DNA from: Novosphingobium sp. 9U
Lineage (GTDB): Bacteria; Pseudomonadota; Alphaproteobacteria; Sphingomonadales; Sphingomonadaceae
Reading direction: 5' to 3'
Assembly (NCBI RefSeq): GCF_902506425.1
Contig: NZ_LR732469.1
Span: 1,243,001-1,307,000 of the forward strand
Length of the DNA stretch: 64,000 bases
Under the pieces are notes generated by a model, which was not told the DNA's origin, did not search any database, and saw only the letters and a list, made by a program, of their open reading frames with translations. A program made the position numbers and the translations under genes. Positions 45,793-54,569 of the stretch are shown here, piece after piece. Each line of letters starts with the position of its first letter. Positions within the stretch are counted from its first letter, which is position 1.

Positions 45793-46831
45793 CGGCTAGC
45801 AATCCCACGGACAATGCGTAGTAGTTCGAGCAATTGTACTGCAGGATCACACGATAATTACCGGTTAACAGGTAAGCGGGCGTCCCCGGCCCATCGGGCT
45901 GGAAGAACGAGGCGAGGACGTCGTCGCCGATGGAGCCGAGGGGGGTGACGCCCTGTCGCCGCCACTCCGCAACGGTGAGCCAGCGCGAGTGGCGAGCATG
46001 GACGCGGTCGCAGCTGGGCGCCGCGAGCCGAGCCGCCGCGCTGCCGGCGGAAAAGCCGGATGACACGCTCGCGCGCACGCCCCAAGGCTGGCCGGGGCGC
46101 CAGCCGGCATCGCGAAAATAGTTGGCAATAGAGGCCAGTGTGTCCGCGTCGCTGCTCCAGATATCCGCATCGCCATCGCCATCCCCATCCGCTGCCAGGC
46201 GCAAGTAGACGCTCGGCAGGAATTGCGGGTTGCCGAAGGCCCCGGCCCAGCTCCCCTTCAAACGATGAGGCGGCACGCCGCGGTCCACCATCTTGAGCAC
46301 CGCGATCAGCTCGCCTTCGAACAATGCGCGCCTGCGGCCCTCCCAAGCCAACGTCGCGAGCGAGCGGGCGAGGTCAAAGTCGCCGGTGTAGCTGCCGTAG
46401 TTCGTCTCATGCCCCCAGATCGCCAGCATGATCGGCCCGGGCACGCCATAGCGCCGCTCAATCGTCGGCAGCATGCCGGCATCCCGGCTATAGCGATCGC
46501 GGCCACGTCCGATCCGCGCGGCATCGACATGGGTGGCGATGTAGGGCGCGGTGGCGGGCGGCGTCGTGCTGCGCGAAGGCTGGCCGCCATCGAGCTGGAT
46601 CACGCGCGAATTTGGCGTCAGGCCCGAGAGCATGCGCCCGATCGTCGCCTGGCTCACGCCTTCCCGAGCGGCACGCGCTCGCACCGTGTCGAGGTAGCTC
46701 TCGAAACTGGTGGCATTCGAATACGGCGCACCCGTGTATTGGGCCTGCACCGCCGGGAAAGGGAATGCGGCCAGGAGCGAGCATATCAGGCCCTGGCGCA
46801 GCAGGCGAAGCGGAAAGCGTCGTCTCATCAT
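45776..46831 (-). CDS. MltB-type lytic murein transglycosylase
   Basis: The 351-residue protein starts with a signal peptide (about 1-27). The catalytic domain has the active Glu in IWGHETNYGSYTGDFD, then the SWAGAFGNPQFLPS and DGDGDGDADIWSS segments typical of the MltB (family 3) enzymes, which cut glycan strands to 1,6-anhydro products. The start is ATG 46831 or the next ATG 46828. It is the first gene of the long minus-strand cluster, divergent from tRNA-Ser with about 150 bases between. Confidence 0.9.
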   Translation of the reverse strand: MMRRRFPLRLLRQGLICSLLAAFPFPAVQAQYTGAPYSNATSFESYLDTVRARAAREGVSQATIGRMLSGLTPNSRVIQLDGGQPSRSTTPPATAPYIATHVDAARIGRGRDRYSRDAGMLPTIERRYGVPGPIMLAIWGHETNYGSYTGDFDLARSLATLAWEGRRRALFEGELIAVLKMVDRGVPPHRLKGSWAGAFGNPQFLPSVYLRLAADGDGDGDADIWSSDADTLASIANYFRDAGWRPGQPWGVRASVSSGFSAGSAAARLAAPSCDRVHARHSRWLTVAEWRRQGVTPLGSIGDDVLASFFQPDGPGTPAYLLTGNYRVILQYNCSNYYALSVGLLADEIAR

Positions 46832-46983
46832 CCAGCGATCTCGCACAATCGCGTAGTCTTGGGAATGGGCGCGATGCTCGCATCGTCGCTTCGCCGGCAC
46901 TCGTCCCCGCTGGCGCTTGCCAATCAAGCCCGGTGCCAGAGCCGGCTTGCACCGCGCGGCCATTCGGCTATGCGGCGCGTGCG

Positions 46984-47073
46984 GGACAGGTGGCAGAGTG
47001 GTCGATTGCTCCGGTCTTGAAAACCGGCGTGGGTGCAAGCTCACCGTGGGTTCGAATCCCACCCTGTCCGCCA
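46984..47073 (+). tRNA. tRNA-Ser (anticodon UGA)
   Basis: The 90-base gene has acceptor arms GGACAGG (46984-46990) and CCTGTCC (47063-47069), discriminator G and an encoded CCA (47071-47073). The anticodon loop CTTGAAA gives UGA, which reads UCA and UCG. A long variable arm (GTGGGTGCAAGCTCAC) and GTTCGAATC T-loop confirm a serine tRNA. Confidence 0.97.
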
Positions 47074-47254
47074 CTTCTCTTCACTCCCTTACCACACAGC
47101 GGTTCACATCCCGCTCGTGCCTGTTGCATTCGGCCAAATGCTTCGCTCTGTTGGTGAGCTCGGCAGCGTTGCTCGGCAACTTCTGCGGCGTTGCCGACTT
47201 TAGACCCGAAATACGTCTTAGAGCCGAACGATTTCAAAAGCAGAGGAACGCCAC

Positions 47255-47584
47255 ATGACGACACGTGAAGAGCGAGGCGAGAAGGAAACCAAGGCAGCCG
47301 CGGCCAAGGTCAAGAAGACGGGCAAGCCGGCAGGCGGCGCGCGTGGCGGTATCACCGCGCCGGTGCAGCCTTCGCCCGAGCTCGCCGAGATCGTCGGCTC
47401 CGACAAGCTGCCGCGCAGCGAAGTCGTGAAGAAGGTCTGGGACTACATCAAGAAGAACGACCTCCAGAACCCCAAGGACAAGCGCGAGATCCTGGCCGAC
47501 GACAAGCTGGAGAAGATTTTCGGCGGCAAGAAGGCCACCATGTTCGAGATGAACAAGCACCTCGCCAAGCATCTCAAGGCCTGA
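47255..47584 (+). CDS. SWIB/MDM2-domain protein
   Basis: The 109-residue protein has a Lys/Ala-rich basic N-terminus (1-42) followed by a SWIB domain (about 45-108; LAEIVGSDKLPRSEVVKKVWDYIKKN, LQNPKDKREILADDKLEKIF). This fold is rare in bacteria except in alphaproteobacteria and chlamydiae; the basic tail suggests DNA or RNA contact. The role is unknown. A strong terminator follows at 47591-47632. Confidence 0.9.
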   Translation: MTTREERGEKETKAAAAKVKKTGKPAGGARGGITAPVQPSPELAEIVGSDKLPRSEVVKKVWDYIKKNDLQNPKDKREILADDKLEKIFGGKKATMFEMNKHLAKHLKA

Positions 47585-47590
47585 TCCCAC

Positions 47591-47632
47591 CTCCCGCAGC
47601 ACCGCACACAGCAGGGGCTGCGGGAGTTTTTT
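47591..47632 (+). terminator. Rho-independent terminator
   Basis: CTCCCGCAGC (47591-47600) pairs perfectly with GCTGCGGGAG (47617-47626); the loop is 16 bases and TTTTTT follows. It ends the SWIB gene; the convergent gene stops 17 bases later. Confidence 0.9.
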
Positions 47633-47648
47633 CCCTGCTCGCGCGCCC

Positions 47649-48227
47649 TCAGGCGCCCGCTGCTTCGGCGGGCCAGTGTCCGGGCTCCAGCACCGGCAGT
47701 GCCTCGAACGCACTTCGGTCGATGCGCAGCGACAGATGATCGCAGTTGAAATCCAACTGCTGGCGCGGCACCGCCCGCAGTCGCTCGTCGACACCGGCCA
47801 AGCCGCCCGACGCCACCACCACATAGCTGACGGCGCTCGTCGCGCATTCGATCAGTGCTTCCACCGCGTGCCCGATCTGCTCGCCCGCTTCATCGACCAC
47901 GCTCATGCCGCCGATGCCCGTGGCGGTGAACAGCGTCGAGGATGAGGAACGCCGGCTCTCTTCCTGCGCGGCCTTGGCACCGTCCTCGTAGACCGCCTGC
48001 TTGCCCAGCCAGCGCCAGATCCCGACCAGGTTCACCAGAGTCAGAAAAGCGTTGGATGCGACCAGGTTCGTCTGCCCGGAGGTGAAGCCCACCGTCGTCC
48101 AGGCGATCGAGCCGACGGTGAACACCACAAAGCCCCAGCCCGTCAGCCGCGCGCCGAGGTTCGCGGCCGTCATCATCGCGGCGATCATGGTGGCGATCGG
48201 GGCAACCCAACCGGCGATTTCTTCCAC
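47649..48227 (-). CDS. Membrane protein with C-terminal PRC-barrel domain
   Basis: The 192-residue product starts at GTG 48227. Three hydrophobic helices (about 6-25, 29-48 and 53-72) form an N-terminal membrane part. A linker then leads to a PRC-barrel-like domain (about 105-175: GMSVVDEAGEQIGHAVEALIEC and strands AVSYVVVASGG). PRC barrels bind partners in RNA processing and photosynthesis; the role here is unknown. It follows the GH130-type gene by 33 bases on the same strand. Confidence 0.7.
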   Translation of the reverse strand: MEEIAGWVAPIATMIAAMMTAANLGARLTGWGFVVFTVGSIAWTTVGFTSGQTNLVASNAFLTLVNLVGIWRWLGKQAVYEDGAKAAQEESRRSSSSTLFTATGIGGMSVVDEAGEQIGHAVEALIECATSAVSYVVVASGGLAGVDERLRAVPRQQLDFNCDHLSLRIDRSAFEALPVLEPGHWPAEAAGA

Positions 48228-48260
48228 AGACGACTCCTGAAAATGTGAGCGCGGCGGGGC

Positions 48261-49391
48261 TTAACCGGGCGCGAAGTGGGACTTGGGGATGTGGGTGATC
48301 CGGCAGGCGAGATCGGCCTCGCCCGAGGCGACGATGTAGTGATCGCCCCCATCGGCGATGCCGGTGGTGAAGACGATGTCGCGCACGTACATCTGGTGGT
48401 CGATCAGCGCCGTCAGCTCCGGGTTTGCCTCCAGCAGCGGCGCATGCTCGGTGCGGACCACCGTGCTGGGATCGTCGCGGTCGAGCAGCGACCAATAGGT
48501 GCGGTAAATCCCCACGATCTCGTGCGGCTCTACGCCGTGCCACAAGGTGAGCCAGCCCTCGTTGGTCAGGGTCGGCGGGGCGCCGCCACCCATGCGCGCG
48601 GTTGCGACAGTGCCGGCATGCGGGCGGATGCCGGGCTTGTCATGCGGCTTCCAGAACCGCGCATCGGGTGAGTAGGCGAGGTTGATCGAGGGGCCTGGGC
48701 GCCACTCGCTGCCGGGCGGATACGCGAAGTAGAGGTCGCCCAGCGGGCGGGTCTGCGCCCAATAGTGCCCGTCGATCAGGCCTTCGAAGATCAGCATGTC
48801 CTTGTTCTGGTGATCGAGGACGATGCCCTCGAACCTCCAGTTCAGCGCATCGTCTGAACTGTAGAGCGTCGTCGAGTGCCGCTCCGGGCTGACCGAGCAG
48901 GTCGTCATCAGGTACGTGTCGCCCACGCGGCTGATGCGAGCATCCTCGATGCCGTAGCACTGCAGGCTGCTGGTCGGCGCGATCGTCTTGTCGTAATGCT
49001 GGTCGATCACCTCCAGCCCATCGGGCGAAAGCTCCACCGGCAGCAGCCACGACAGGGAGGTGAGCGCCATGATCTTCCACCCACCGCCGCGCAGCATGAA
49101 CTTGCGCGGGTCGGCGGTGTCCGCATAGTCGAGCGGCCAGGCGTCGAGCACGTAGCGGCCGCCGTCCGCCTCGTCCCAACGTATCGCGTGAACGTGATTA
49201 TCGAACACCGGCTTGCGCAGGGCTTCGGCCACGCGGACCATCATCAGCAGGTTACCGTTGGGCAGCCGCGTCAGGCCGGGGTTGAACGCGCCCAGCACGT
49301 ACGTCTCGGCATCGAGATGCCCCGCCAGCGGCGACCTGGACAGGTCGATGTCGTCGGGTACCAGAACAAGCTTGTCGACGTCATGGCGCAT
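48261..49391 (-). CDS. GH130-like glycoside phosphorylase/hydrolase family protein
   Basis: The 376-residue protein has a five-bladed propeller pattern typical of GH130 (beta-mannoside phosphorylases): FNPGLTRLPNGNLLMMVRV near the N-terminus, then GIEDARISRVGDTYLMT with the putative catalytic Asp, MLIFEGLIDGHYWAQTRP, and APPTLTNEGWLTLWHGV. Substrate unknown. ATG 49391 begins MRHDVDKLVLVPDD; the frame is open further upstream. It is downstream of the YihY gene with a 106-base gap. Confidence 0.75.
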   Translation of the reverse strand: MRHDVDKLVLVPDDIDLSRSPLAGHLDAETYVLGAFNPGLTRLPNGNLLMMVRVAEALRKPVFDNHVHAIRWDEADGGRYVLDAWPLDYADTADPRKFMLRGGGWKIMALTSLSWLLPVELSPDGLEVIDQHYDKTIAPTSSLQCYGIEDARISRVGDTYLMTTCSVSPERHSTTLYSSDDALNWRFEGIVLDHQNKDMLIFEGLIDGHYWAQTRPLGDLYFAYPPGSEWRPGPSINLAYSPDARFWKPHDKPGIRPHAGTVATARMGGGAPPTLTNEGWLTLWHGVEPHEIVGIYRTYWSLLDRDDPSTVVRTEHAPLLEANPELTALIDHQMYVRDIVFTTGIADGGDHYIVASGEADLACRITHIPKSHFAPG

Positions 49392-49497
49392 GGTCACGAG
49401 GTCCTTGGCTGAAAAGCGAAGTCGCCGCGCGGAGTGCGGCAAGGCTTGAAACGGCCGCGGTGCAGTACGTTCCGAATTGCAACGCCGCTGCGCACGA

Positions 49498-50514
49498 TCA
49501 CGCGGTGTCGCCGGCGTCGGGGTTGCGCTGAGCCTTGGTGTCGGTGCCGCTCGCCACGTGGTCGGCGGACCAGGCTCCCCGCTGACCAAGCGGAAGCTCG
49601 GGGCCGCTGGTGGTGTCGCGGCGGGTCTGGTGCTCCAGCTCGCAATTCAGTTCGGCGCCGAATACCAGCAGGTAGCTCGACAGGTAGAGCCAGGTCAGCA
49701 GGATCACCACCGTCGCAAGCGAGCCATAGGTGGCGCTGTAGTTTCCGAAGTTCGCCACGTACGTACCGAAGCCGACCGTCAGCCCAACCCATGCCAAGGC
49801 GAACAGCAGCGAGCCGGCCGACAGCCAGGTCCACCGCGCCTTTTCGCGCGAAGGGCCGAAGCGGTAGAGCAGAGCTGCGGCTCCGGCGGCCACGCCCACA
49901 AGCACAAGGTACGAGACGACCTGCAAGGCGAACGACACGAGCGGCGATGTCGGCAGGAATGTCTCCACCCGCGTCATCAGAGCAACCGCCAGCAGCGCCA
50001 ACACCGCGACCACCACCGCCGCTGCCGTGATCGCCAGGGCAAGCAGGTTGACCTTGATGAAGCCCCGCGCCTCCTCTTCCTCGTAGGCGATGTTGAGCGC
50101 CGTCACGATTGCGGACGCGCCGTTGCGGGCGCTGAACAGCGCCAGCGCCAGCGCGATCAGGACGCCGAATCCCTTCTTGCCGCTGGAGCTCTGCACGACA
50201 TACATCAGCTGCTCGCCGATCAGCTTGGCGATGTCCTGCGGCATGACCTTGGTCATCGCATTCATGTTGTCGAGCACGGTCTGCGGATCGGCGAGGATGC
50301 CGTAGCTCAGCACGATGGCACCCAGCAGCGGGAGCAGCGCCAGGAAGCTGTAGAACGACACACCCGCGGCGACGAGGCCGACGTTGTCGGACGAGGTTTC
50401 CTTGGCCGTCCGGACGAGCACGTCTTTCCAGCCCGCGAGCGACATCGCCCAAGGCGCCGGCGCGGCGTGGCGCGTGTCCTGTGCGTGATCCTCGGCCGAT
50501 GCGGCAGCGCTCAT
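49498..50514 (-). CDS. YihY/BrkB-family inner-membrane protein
   Basis: The 338-residue protein has about six transmembrane helices (between about 35 and 270). It carries the family stretches NVGLVAAGVSFYSFLALLPLL, RNGASAIVTALNIAYEEEE and WLYLSSYLLVFGAELNCELE. ATG 50514 follows a strong GAGGAG 7 bases before. The family was once called RNase BN in error; its function (an exporter or flippase-like role) is not settled. The C-terminus (about 280-338) is polar. Confidence 0.88.
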   Translation of the reverse strand: MSAAASAEDHAQDTRHAAPAPWAMSLAGWKDVLVRTAKETSSDNVGLVAAGVSFYSFLALLPLLGAIVLSYGILADPQTVLDNMNAMTKVMPQDIAKLIGEQLMYVVQSSSGKKGFGVLIALALALFSARNGASAIVTALNIAYEEEEARGFIKVNLLALAITAAAVVVAVLALLAVALMTRVETFLPTSPLVSFALQVVSYLVLVGVAAGAAALLYRFGPSREKARWTWLSAGSLLFALAWVGLTVGFGTYVANFGNYSATYGSLATVVILLTWLYLSSYLLVFGAELNCELEHQTRRDTTSGPELPLGQRGAWSADHVASGTDTKAQRNPDAGDTA

Positions 50515-50539
50515 GGCGGGGCTCCTCATTTGGTCGGTG

Positions 50540-53500
50540 TCAGACAAGGGACGAGAGTATCTCTTCGGTGCGGGCGAGTCGCACCTGCGGATCGGCAAAG
50601 TCACCCTTGCACACGTAACGCTCGCCCGAGCGGACCAGGCCCGCTCCCTTGAAGTCGGGCTTGTGGCCGGCGCGCGCCGTCAAGGCGATCGCGGCAGGTC
50701 CGGCGTCGACGCGCTCGATCCCGGCGGAACGAGCCAGGACGCGCAGTCGCGCATCGGCCAGCAAATCAGCAGCCTCGGCGGGCAGCTCGCCGAAGCGATC
50801 GAGCAGCTCCTCCTCGAACTGCGCCAGGCCGGATAGATCGCCGATCCGGGCCAGACGGGCATGGAGGGTGATGCGCAGGTCCAGATCCGGGATCCAGCTT
50901 TCCGGCAGGGTGCCGCTGAGCCCTGCATTCAGGACCGGCGACCAATCCTCGATCTCCTCGTCCCGCGCCCGTGCGATCGCCAGCTCCAGGAGGTGCTGGT
51001 AGAGCTCCACGCCGATCAGCTTGGCATGCCCGGCCTGTTCTTCGCCCAGCAGATCGCCAGCGCCACGCATGTCGAGATCGCGAGCGCTGATCGCGAAGCC
51101 GGCGCCAAGACGGTCGAATGCCGCAAGCGTGTTGAGACGTGCGAGGGTGCGCGGCGCGATCGGCTTTTCGGGATCGGTGAGCAGCAGGATATGACCACGC
51201 CGGCTCCCTCGCCCGACCCGTCCGCGCAGCTGATGCAGTTGCGAGAGGCCGAAGCGATCGGCGCGCCACACGATCATGGTGTTCGCACGCGGCACGTCGA
51301 GACCGGCCTCGATGATGTTTGTGGCGAGCAGCACGTCGCCGTCGCCCCTGGCAAAGCGCACCATGGTCTCGTCGAGGTCGGCGGCGGGCAGCTTGCCGTG
51401 CGCCTCCAGCACGGTCATCTCAGGGACGAGCCGCGCCAGGCGTTCGGCCAAACCGGCCAGGTCCTCGATCCGCGGCACCACCACGAAGCTCTGCCCGCCT
51501 CGGCTTCGCTCCCGCAGCAGTGCGATCCGCACTTGCGCGTCGTCGAACGCCGCGACTGTCGAACGGATCGGCTGGCGTCGCGCGGGCGGCGTGGCGATGA
51601 TGGAAAGTTGTTGCAGCCCGACAAGCGCGCTTTGCAGCGTGCGGGGGATCGGCGTGGCGCTTAGCGTCAGGATGTGGTCGGCGCCCAAGCTCGCCAATTT
51701 GCCCTTGTCGGCCGCGCCGAACCTCTGTTCCTCATCGACGATTACGAGGCCGAGGTCGGCGAAGGTCACACCCTTGCCGGCGATCGCACCGGTGCCGATC
51801 ACCACCGAAACACTGCCGTCAGCCAGGCCCTGCTTGACCGCCTTCTTCTCGGCCGCGCTGGACAGTCGCGACAGGCCGGCGACCGTGACACCTATGCCCT
51901 TGAAGCGGCGGGTGAACGTCTCGAGGTGCTGGCGCGCGAGAACCGTCGTCGGAACGGCAAGCGCGACCTGCTTGCCCGCAAGCACGGCGATGGCGGCCGC
52001 GCGCAGGGCGACCTCTGTCTTGCCGTAGCCGACATCGCCGACGACCAGCCTGTCCATCGGCCGGCCGGATGCGAGGTCGTCGCGAACGGCGTTGATCGCG
52101 CGGGTCTGGTCCGCCGTTTCGGTGAACGGGAAGTCATCGACGAAGCGCTCGTAGCGGGCCGGATCGGGTTCCAGCACGACTGCCTCGCGCTCGCGTCGTT
52201 CGGCGGCGAGCGTCGCCAGTTCGCGCGCCGTCTCCTCCAACGCCGCCTCGACCTGCCCGCGGCGCTTCTCCCAGCTCGATCCGTCCAGCTTGTCGAGCGT
52301 CACCGCATCTTCGTCGGTGCCGTAGCGCCAAACCCTGTGGGACTCGCTTGCAGGAACGAGCCGGCGCGCTTCGCCGGCAAAGCGCAGGACGAGCGCGTCG
52401 CCGCCATCAGGTGCGGCCTCCAGTCCCTCGATCACGCTGAGGCCATGATCCTGATGCACGACCACATCGCCGCGCCGCAGCTCGCCCAGCTGGAACGGGT
52501 CAATGTCGGCGTGGCTTCCTTCGCTCTCCTCGCGCTGCGCACGGCTGCCAAGCAGGTCCGCTGCCGACACCGCCAGTATGTCACGAAGCCGGAAGCCGCG
52601 CGGGATCGGCATGGCCATTGTCAGCAGCGATCCCGCCTCGGCAGCGACGACCTCCTGCCAGGATTGCACCTCCTGCGCGTCGCACTTGAGTGCGCGCGAG
52701 ACGCGAGGAGCGAGGAAGCGCAAGTCACGACGCGTGCCGAGCAGGAGCACCTTGCCCTCAGCCAGCGCGACCTTCGCTTCCCGGGCGAACGCGCGCAATG
52801 GGTCGCGGGTCTCGGCGTAGCGTGCAGGCGGTTCGCCGAACTCGCCTTGGATGGGCTTAGTCGAGTGGCTCGCCAGGTTCTCTTCCCAGCGTTCCTGGTC
52901 GCAGACGCCGCGCAGCGGAGATCCCTCGCCGCGTCCGGCGGCGTCGGCGGCTAGGTCGAGGAAGGTCAGGCGACGCTTGTCGGCACCGCGCTCTGCCAGG
53001 AGGCGCGCTCCCGGCAGGTGGTCGAGCAGAGCCACGCCTTGCTCGTCGTCCGGCTCACGGGCGCGGCCGATCTCGAGACTGTCGCAGCTGCCGAGCGTCA
53101 GCTGGGTGATCGCGTCGTATGGGCGGATCGAGACGATTGCGCCCTCCGCCACTTCGATGCGGCGCGGCCCCCCCGCATCGGCGGGATAGATGTCGATGAC
53201 GTTGCCGCGCATGGCGAACTCGCCCGGCTCGTCGACCCGCTCGTCGGCGAAATAGCCGATCTCTTCGAGCATGCCGGTCAGTTCCGCGGCATCGAGCTTG
53301 TCACCGCAGGCGAGGATCGGTGGCGCCGTATCGTAAGTGGCGGGACGGGCGTACAGCCGCGCGCAGCTCTCTCCGGTGGTCACCAGCGCGGTATGGCCTG
53401 CCTCCGCGCCCTCTTGGGCCAGGCGCAGCGCGCGCAAGGCGCTGGTGCGCTGCCCGGCATTCGCGGGCGTTGGGGGCGACTGGTCTCCGGGCAAGGCATC

Positions 53501-53710
53501 ACTGCCAGGGCAAAAGACGATGCGGTGCTCACCTGCGGCGGCCTGGAGTGCCTGCGCCACCTCGCGTGCACGGGGCTCGTCGCGGGCCATGTAGATACAG
53601 TCGCCGGAAGCGAGTTCATCCAACAAGACCGCTACAACCTCGCCGACACCATCGGCTTCGCCTTCTGAGTTCCTGCTGTCCGCTTTCGACACGCGCGCCA
53701 TTTGGTTCAT
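50540..53710 (-). CDS. mfd: Mfd-type transcription-repair coupling helicase (divergent)
   Basis: The 1056-residue protein has the Mfd order: UvrB-homology part (about 20-260), an RNA-polymerase-interaction-like part (GDVVVHQDHGLSVIEGLEA, about 400-460) and a RecG-like helicase core with Walker A GDVGYGKTE, DEEQRFG and QLRGRVGR. A C-terminal TRCF domain follows (LPESWIPDLDLRITL). Canonical Mfd is near 1150 residues; the loss is mainly between the UvrB-like and RNAP-contact parts. Several usually constant residues differ: GTGAIAG for the GTH-A-L motif and SATPI for TATPI. It could be the housekeeping Mfd of this organism or a divergent paralog. The gene starts at ATG 53710. Confidence 0.8.
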   Translation of the reverse strand: MNQMARVSKADSRNSEGEADGVGEVVAVLLDELASGDCIYMARDEPRAREVAQALQAAAGEHRIVFCPGSDALPGDQSPPTPANAGQRTSALRALRLAQEGAEAGHTALVTTGESCARLYARPATYDTAPPILACGDKLDAAELTGMLEEIGYFADERVDEPGEFAMRGNVIDIYPADAGGPRRIEVAEGAIVSIRPYDAITQLTLGSCDSLEIGRAREPDDEQGVALLDHLPGARLLAERGADKRRLTFLDLAADAAGRGEGSPLRGVCDQERWEENLASHSTKPIQGEFGEPPARYAETRDPLRAFAREAKVALAEGKVLLLGTRRDLRFLAPRVSRALKCDAQEVQSWQEVVAAEAGSLLTMAMPIPRGFRLRDILAVSAADLLGSRAQREESEGSHADIDPFQLGELRRGDVVVHQDHGLSVIEGLEAAPDGGDALVLRFAGEARRLVPASESHRVWRYGTDEDAVTLDKLDGSSWEKRRGQVEAALEETARELATLAAERREREAVVLEPDPARYERFVDDFPFTETADQTRAINAVRDDLASGRPMDRLVVGDVGYGKTEVALRAAAIAVLAGKQVALAVPTTVLARQHLETFTRRFKGIGVTVAGLSRLSSAAEKKAVKQGLADGSVSVVIGTGAIAGKGVTFADLGLVIVDEEQRFGAADKGKLASLGADHILTLSATPIPRTLQSALVGLQQLSIIATPPARRQPIRSTVAAFDDAQVRIALLRERSRGGQSFVVVPRIEDLAGLAERLARLVPEMTVLEAHGKLPAADLDETMVRFARGDGDVLLATNIIEAGLDVPRANTMIVWRADRFGLSQLHQLRGRVGRGSRRGHILLLTDPEKPIAPRTLARLNTLAAFDRLGAGFAISARDLDMRGAGDLLGEEQAGHAKLIGVELYQHLLELAIARARDEEIEDWSPVLNAGLSGTLPESWIPDLDLRITLHARLARIGDLSGLAQFEEELLDRFGELPAEAADLLADARLRVLARSAGIERVDAGPAAIALTARAGHKPDFKGAGLVRSGERYVCKGDFADPQVRLARTEEILSSLV

Positions 53711-53829
53711 GGCAGCCGAACCCGGGACAGCGCCTGCTTGTTCCGTGAAATCAAACGGATGTGGTGAAGATCGCTATAGCGCGAGCCGCGAGGCGGTGGA
53801 TCGAGCGGGGATGCTCCAGCCTCCTGCCC

Positions 53830-54024
53830 TCAGGCGGGCAGGCGCAGGTTCTCCAGCTGGTCCTTATGCGGCAGGTTCTCGTATGCGGGCTCAAAGCCCA
53901 GGATCACGTACATCTCGCGGTCGAGATAAGGCGCGGCATCGCCGGCCCGCATGTCCACCCGCGCGCACTCGCCGATGCCGGGCAGCTCGGTTCGGAACAG
54001 TCCCTTACGTACCGATCGGGTCAT
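53830..54024 (-). CDS. Small conserved-looking protein of unknown function
   Basis: The 64-residue product starts at ATG 54024 after ACGAGCG; an in-frame ATG at 54042 is possible. It has a basic N-terminus (MTRSVRKGLF) and a DREMYVILGFEPAYENLPH segment. I do not recognise a family. The well-formed start and lack of overlap with any other gene support a real gene. A palindromic operator-like sequence lies upstream at 54092-54124. Confidence 0.45.
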   Translation of the reverse strand: MTRSVRKGLFRTELPGIGECARVDMRAGDAAPYLDREMYVILGFEPAYENLPHKDQLENLRLPA

Positions 54025-54091
54025 GTTTCGCTCGTTTCGCATACGCGCAGCCCTGCCGAGGGCGTGAGGCCGGGGCAAGGCGGCGCAGGGC

Positions 54092-54124
54092 TTTGTCACA
54101 TTACGATCATGTCACAGTGACAAA
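54092..54124. promoter_or_regulatory. Operator-like TGTCAC/GTGACA palindromes
   Basis: TGTCAC-A-GTGACA at 54110-54122 is a perfect palindrome. A further half-site TTTGTCAC (54092-54099) is the exact reverse complement of GTGACAAA (54117-54124). This lies between the divergent small gene (start 54024) and the PilZ gene (start 54231), where a dimeric repressor could bind. The regulator is unknown. Confidence 0.45.
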
Positions 54125-54230
54125 TCGTGTGCCGGATCGGGACGCGCGTCGCCGGTGAAGCTCGGATCAGCGATCCGCTAAACGCTTCGTAAAGGCTTGG
54201 CGCGCAAGGCCAGGACATGGATCACACACA

Positions 54231-54548
54231 ATGAAGCATGAGCCGATTGATCATGGCGCGGCAACGCCGGCGCGCTCTGCTCCGCGTGCAGGAATTACGC
54301 TGATCTGCGAAGTGCGCCAAGGTTCGCGGCCGTGGGCTCCGGCGCGACTCGAAGACTTGTCGCCCGGCGGGTTTCGCATCGCTCGACTTCCGGGCGCCCG
54401 TGCAGAGCTGCCGCTGCGCATGCGCATACCGGGCATGCAATTGTTGAGCGCCGAGATCCGTTGGATGCGTGACGGCGCCGTCGGCTGTGCTTTTGCCGAG
54501 CCGTTGCACGTTGCGGTGTTCGAACACATCGTGCGCAGCGCCGACTGA
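54231..54548 (+). CDS. PilZ-domain protein
   Basis: The 105-residue protein is essentially one PilZ domain. The c-di-GMP pocket signature is suggested by RSAPR (about 15-19) and by DLSPGGFRI (about 42-50), a D-x-S-x-x-G variant. It could bind cyclic di-GMP and act on motility or surface targets. No partner is adjacent. Confidence 0.75.
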   Translation: MKHEPIDHGAATPARSAPRAGITLICEVRQGSRPWAPARLEDLSPGGFRIARLPGARAELPLRMRIPGMQLLSAEIRWMRDGAVGCAFAEPLHVAVFEHIVRSAD

Positions 54549-54569
54549 AACGCTGCGCACGACCAAGCA

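Noticed and set aside
46832..47074. N-terminal extension of the mltB-like frame beginning MADRVGFEPT and running across the tRNA-Ser
   Set aside because: It is the reverse complement of the tRNA and its flank, a familiar source of false gene starts. The signal peptide begins at 46831 or 46828.
49450..49473. Possible EcfG promoter (GGAAC ... CGTT) on the minus strand before the GH130-type gene
   Set aside because: The spacing is 15 bases, shorter than the usual 16-17.
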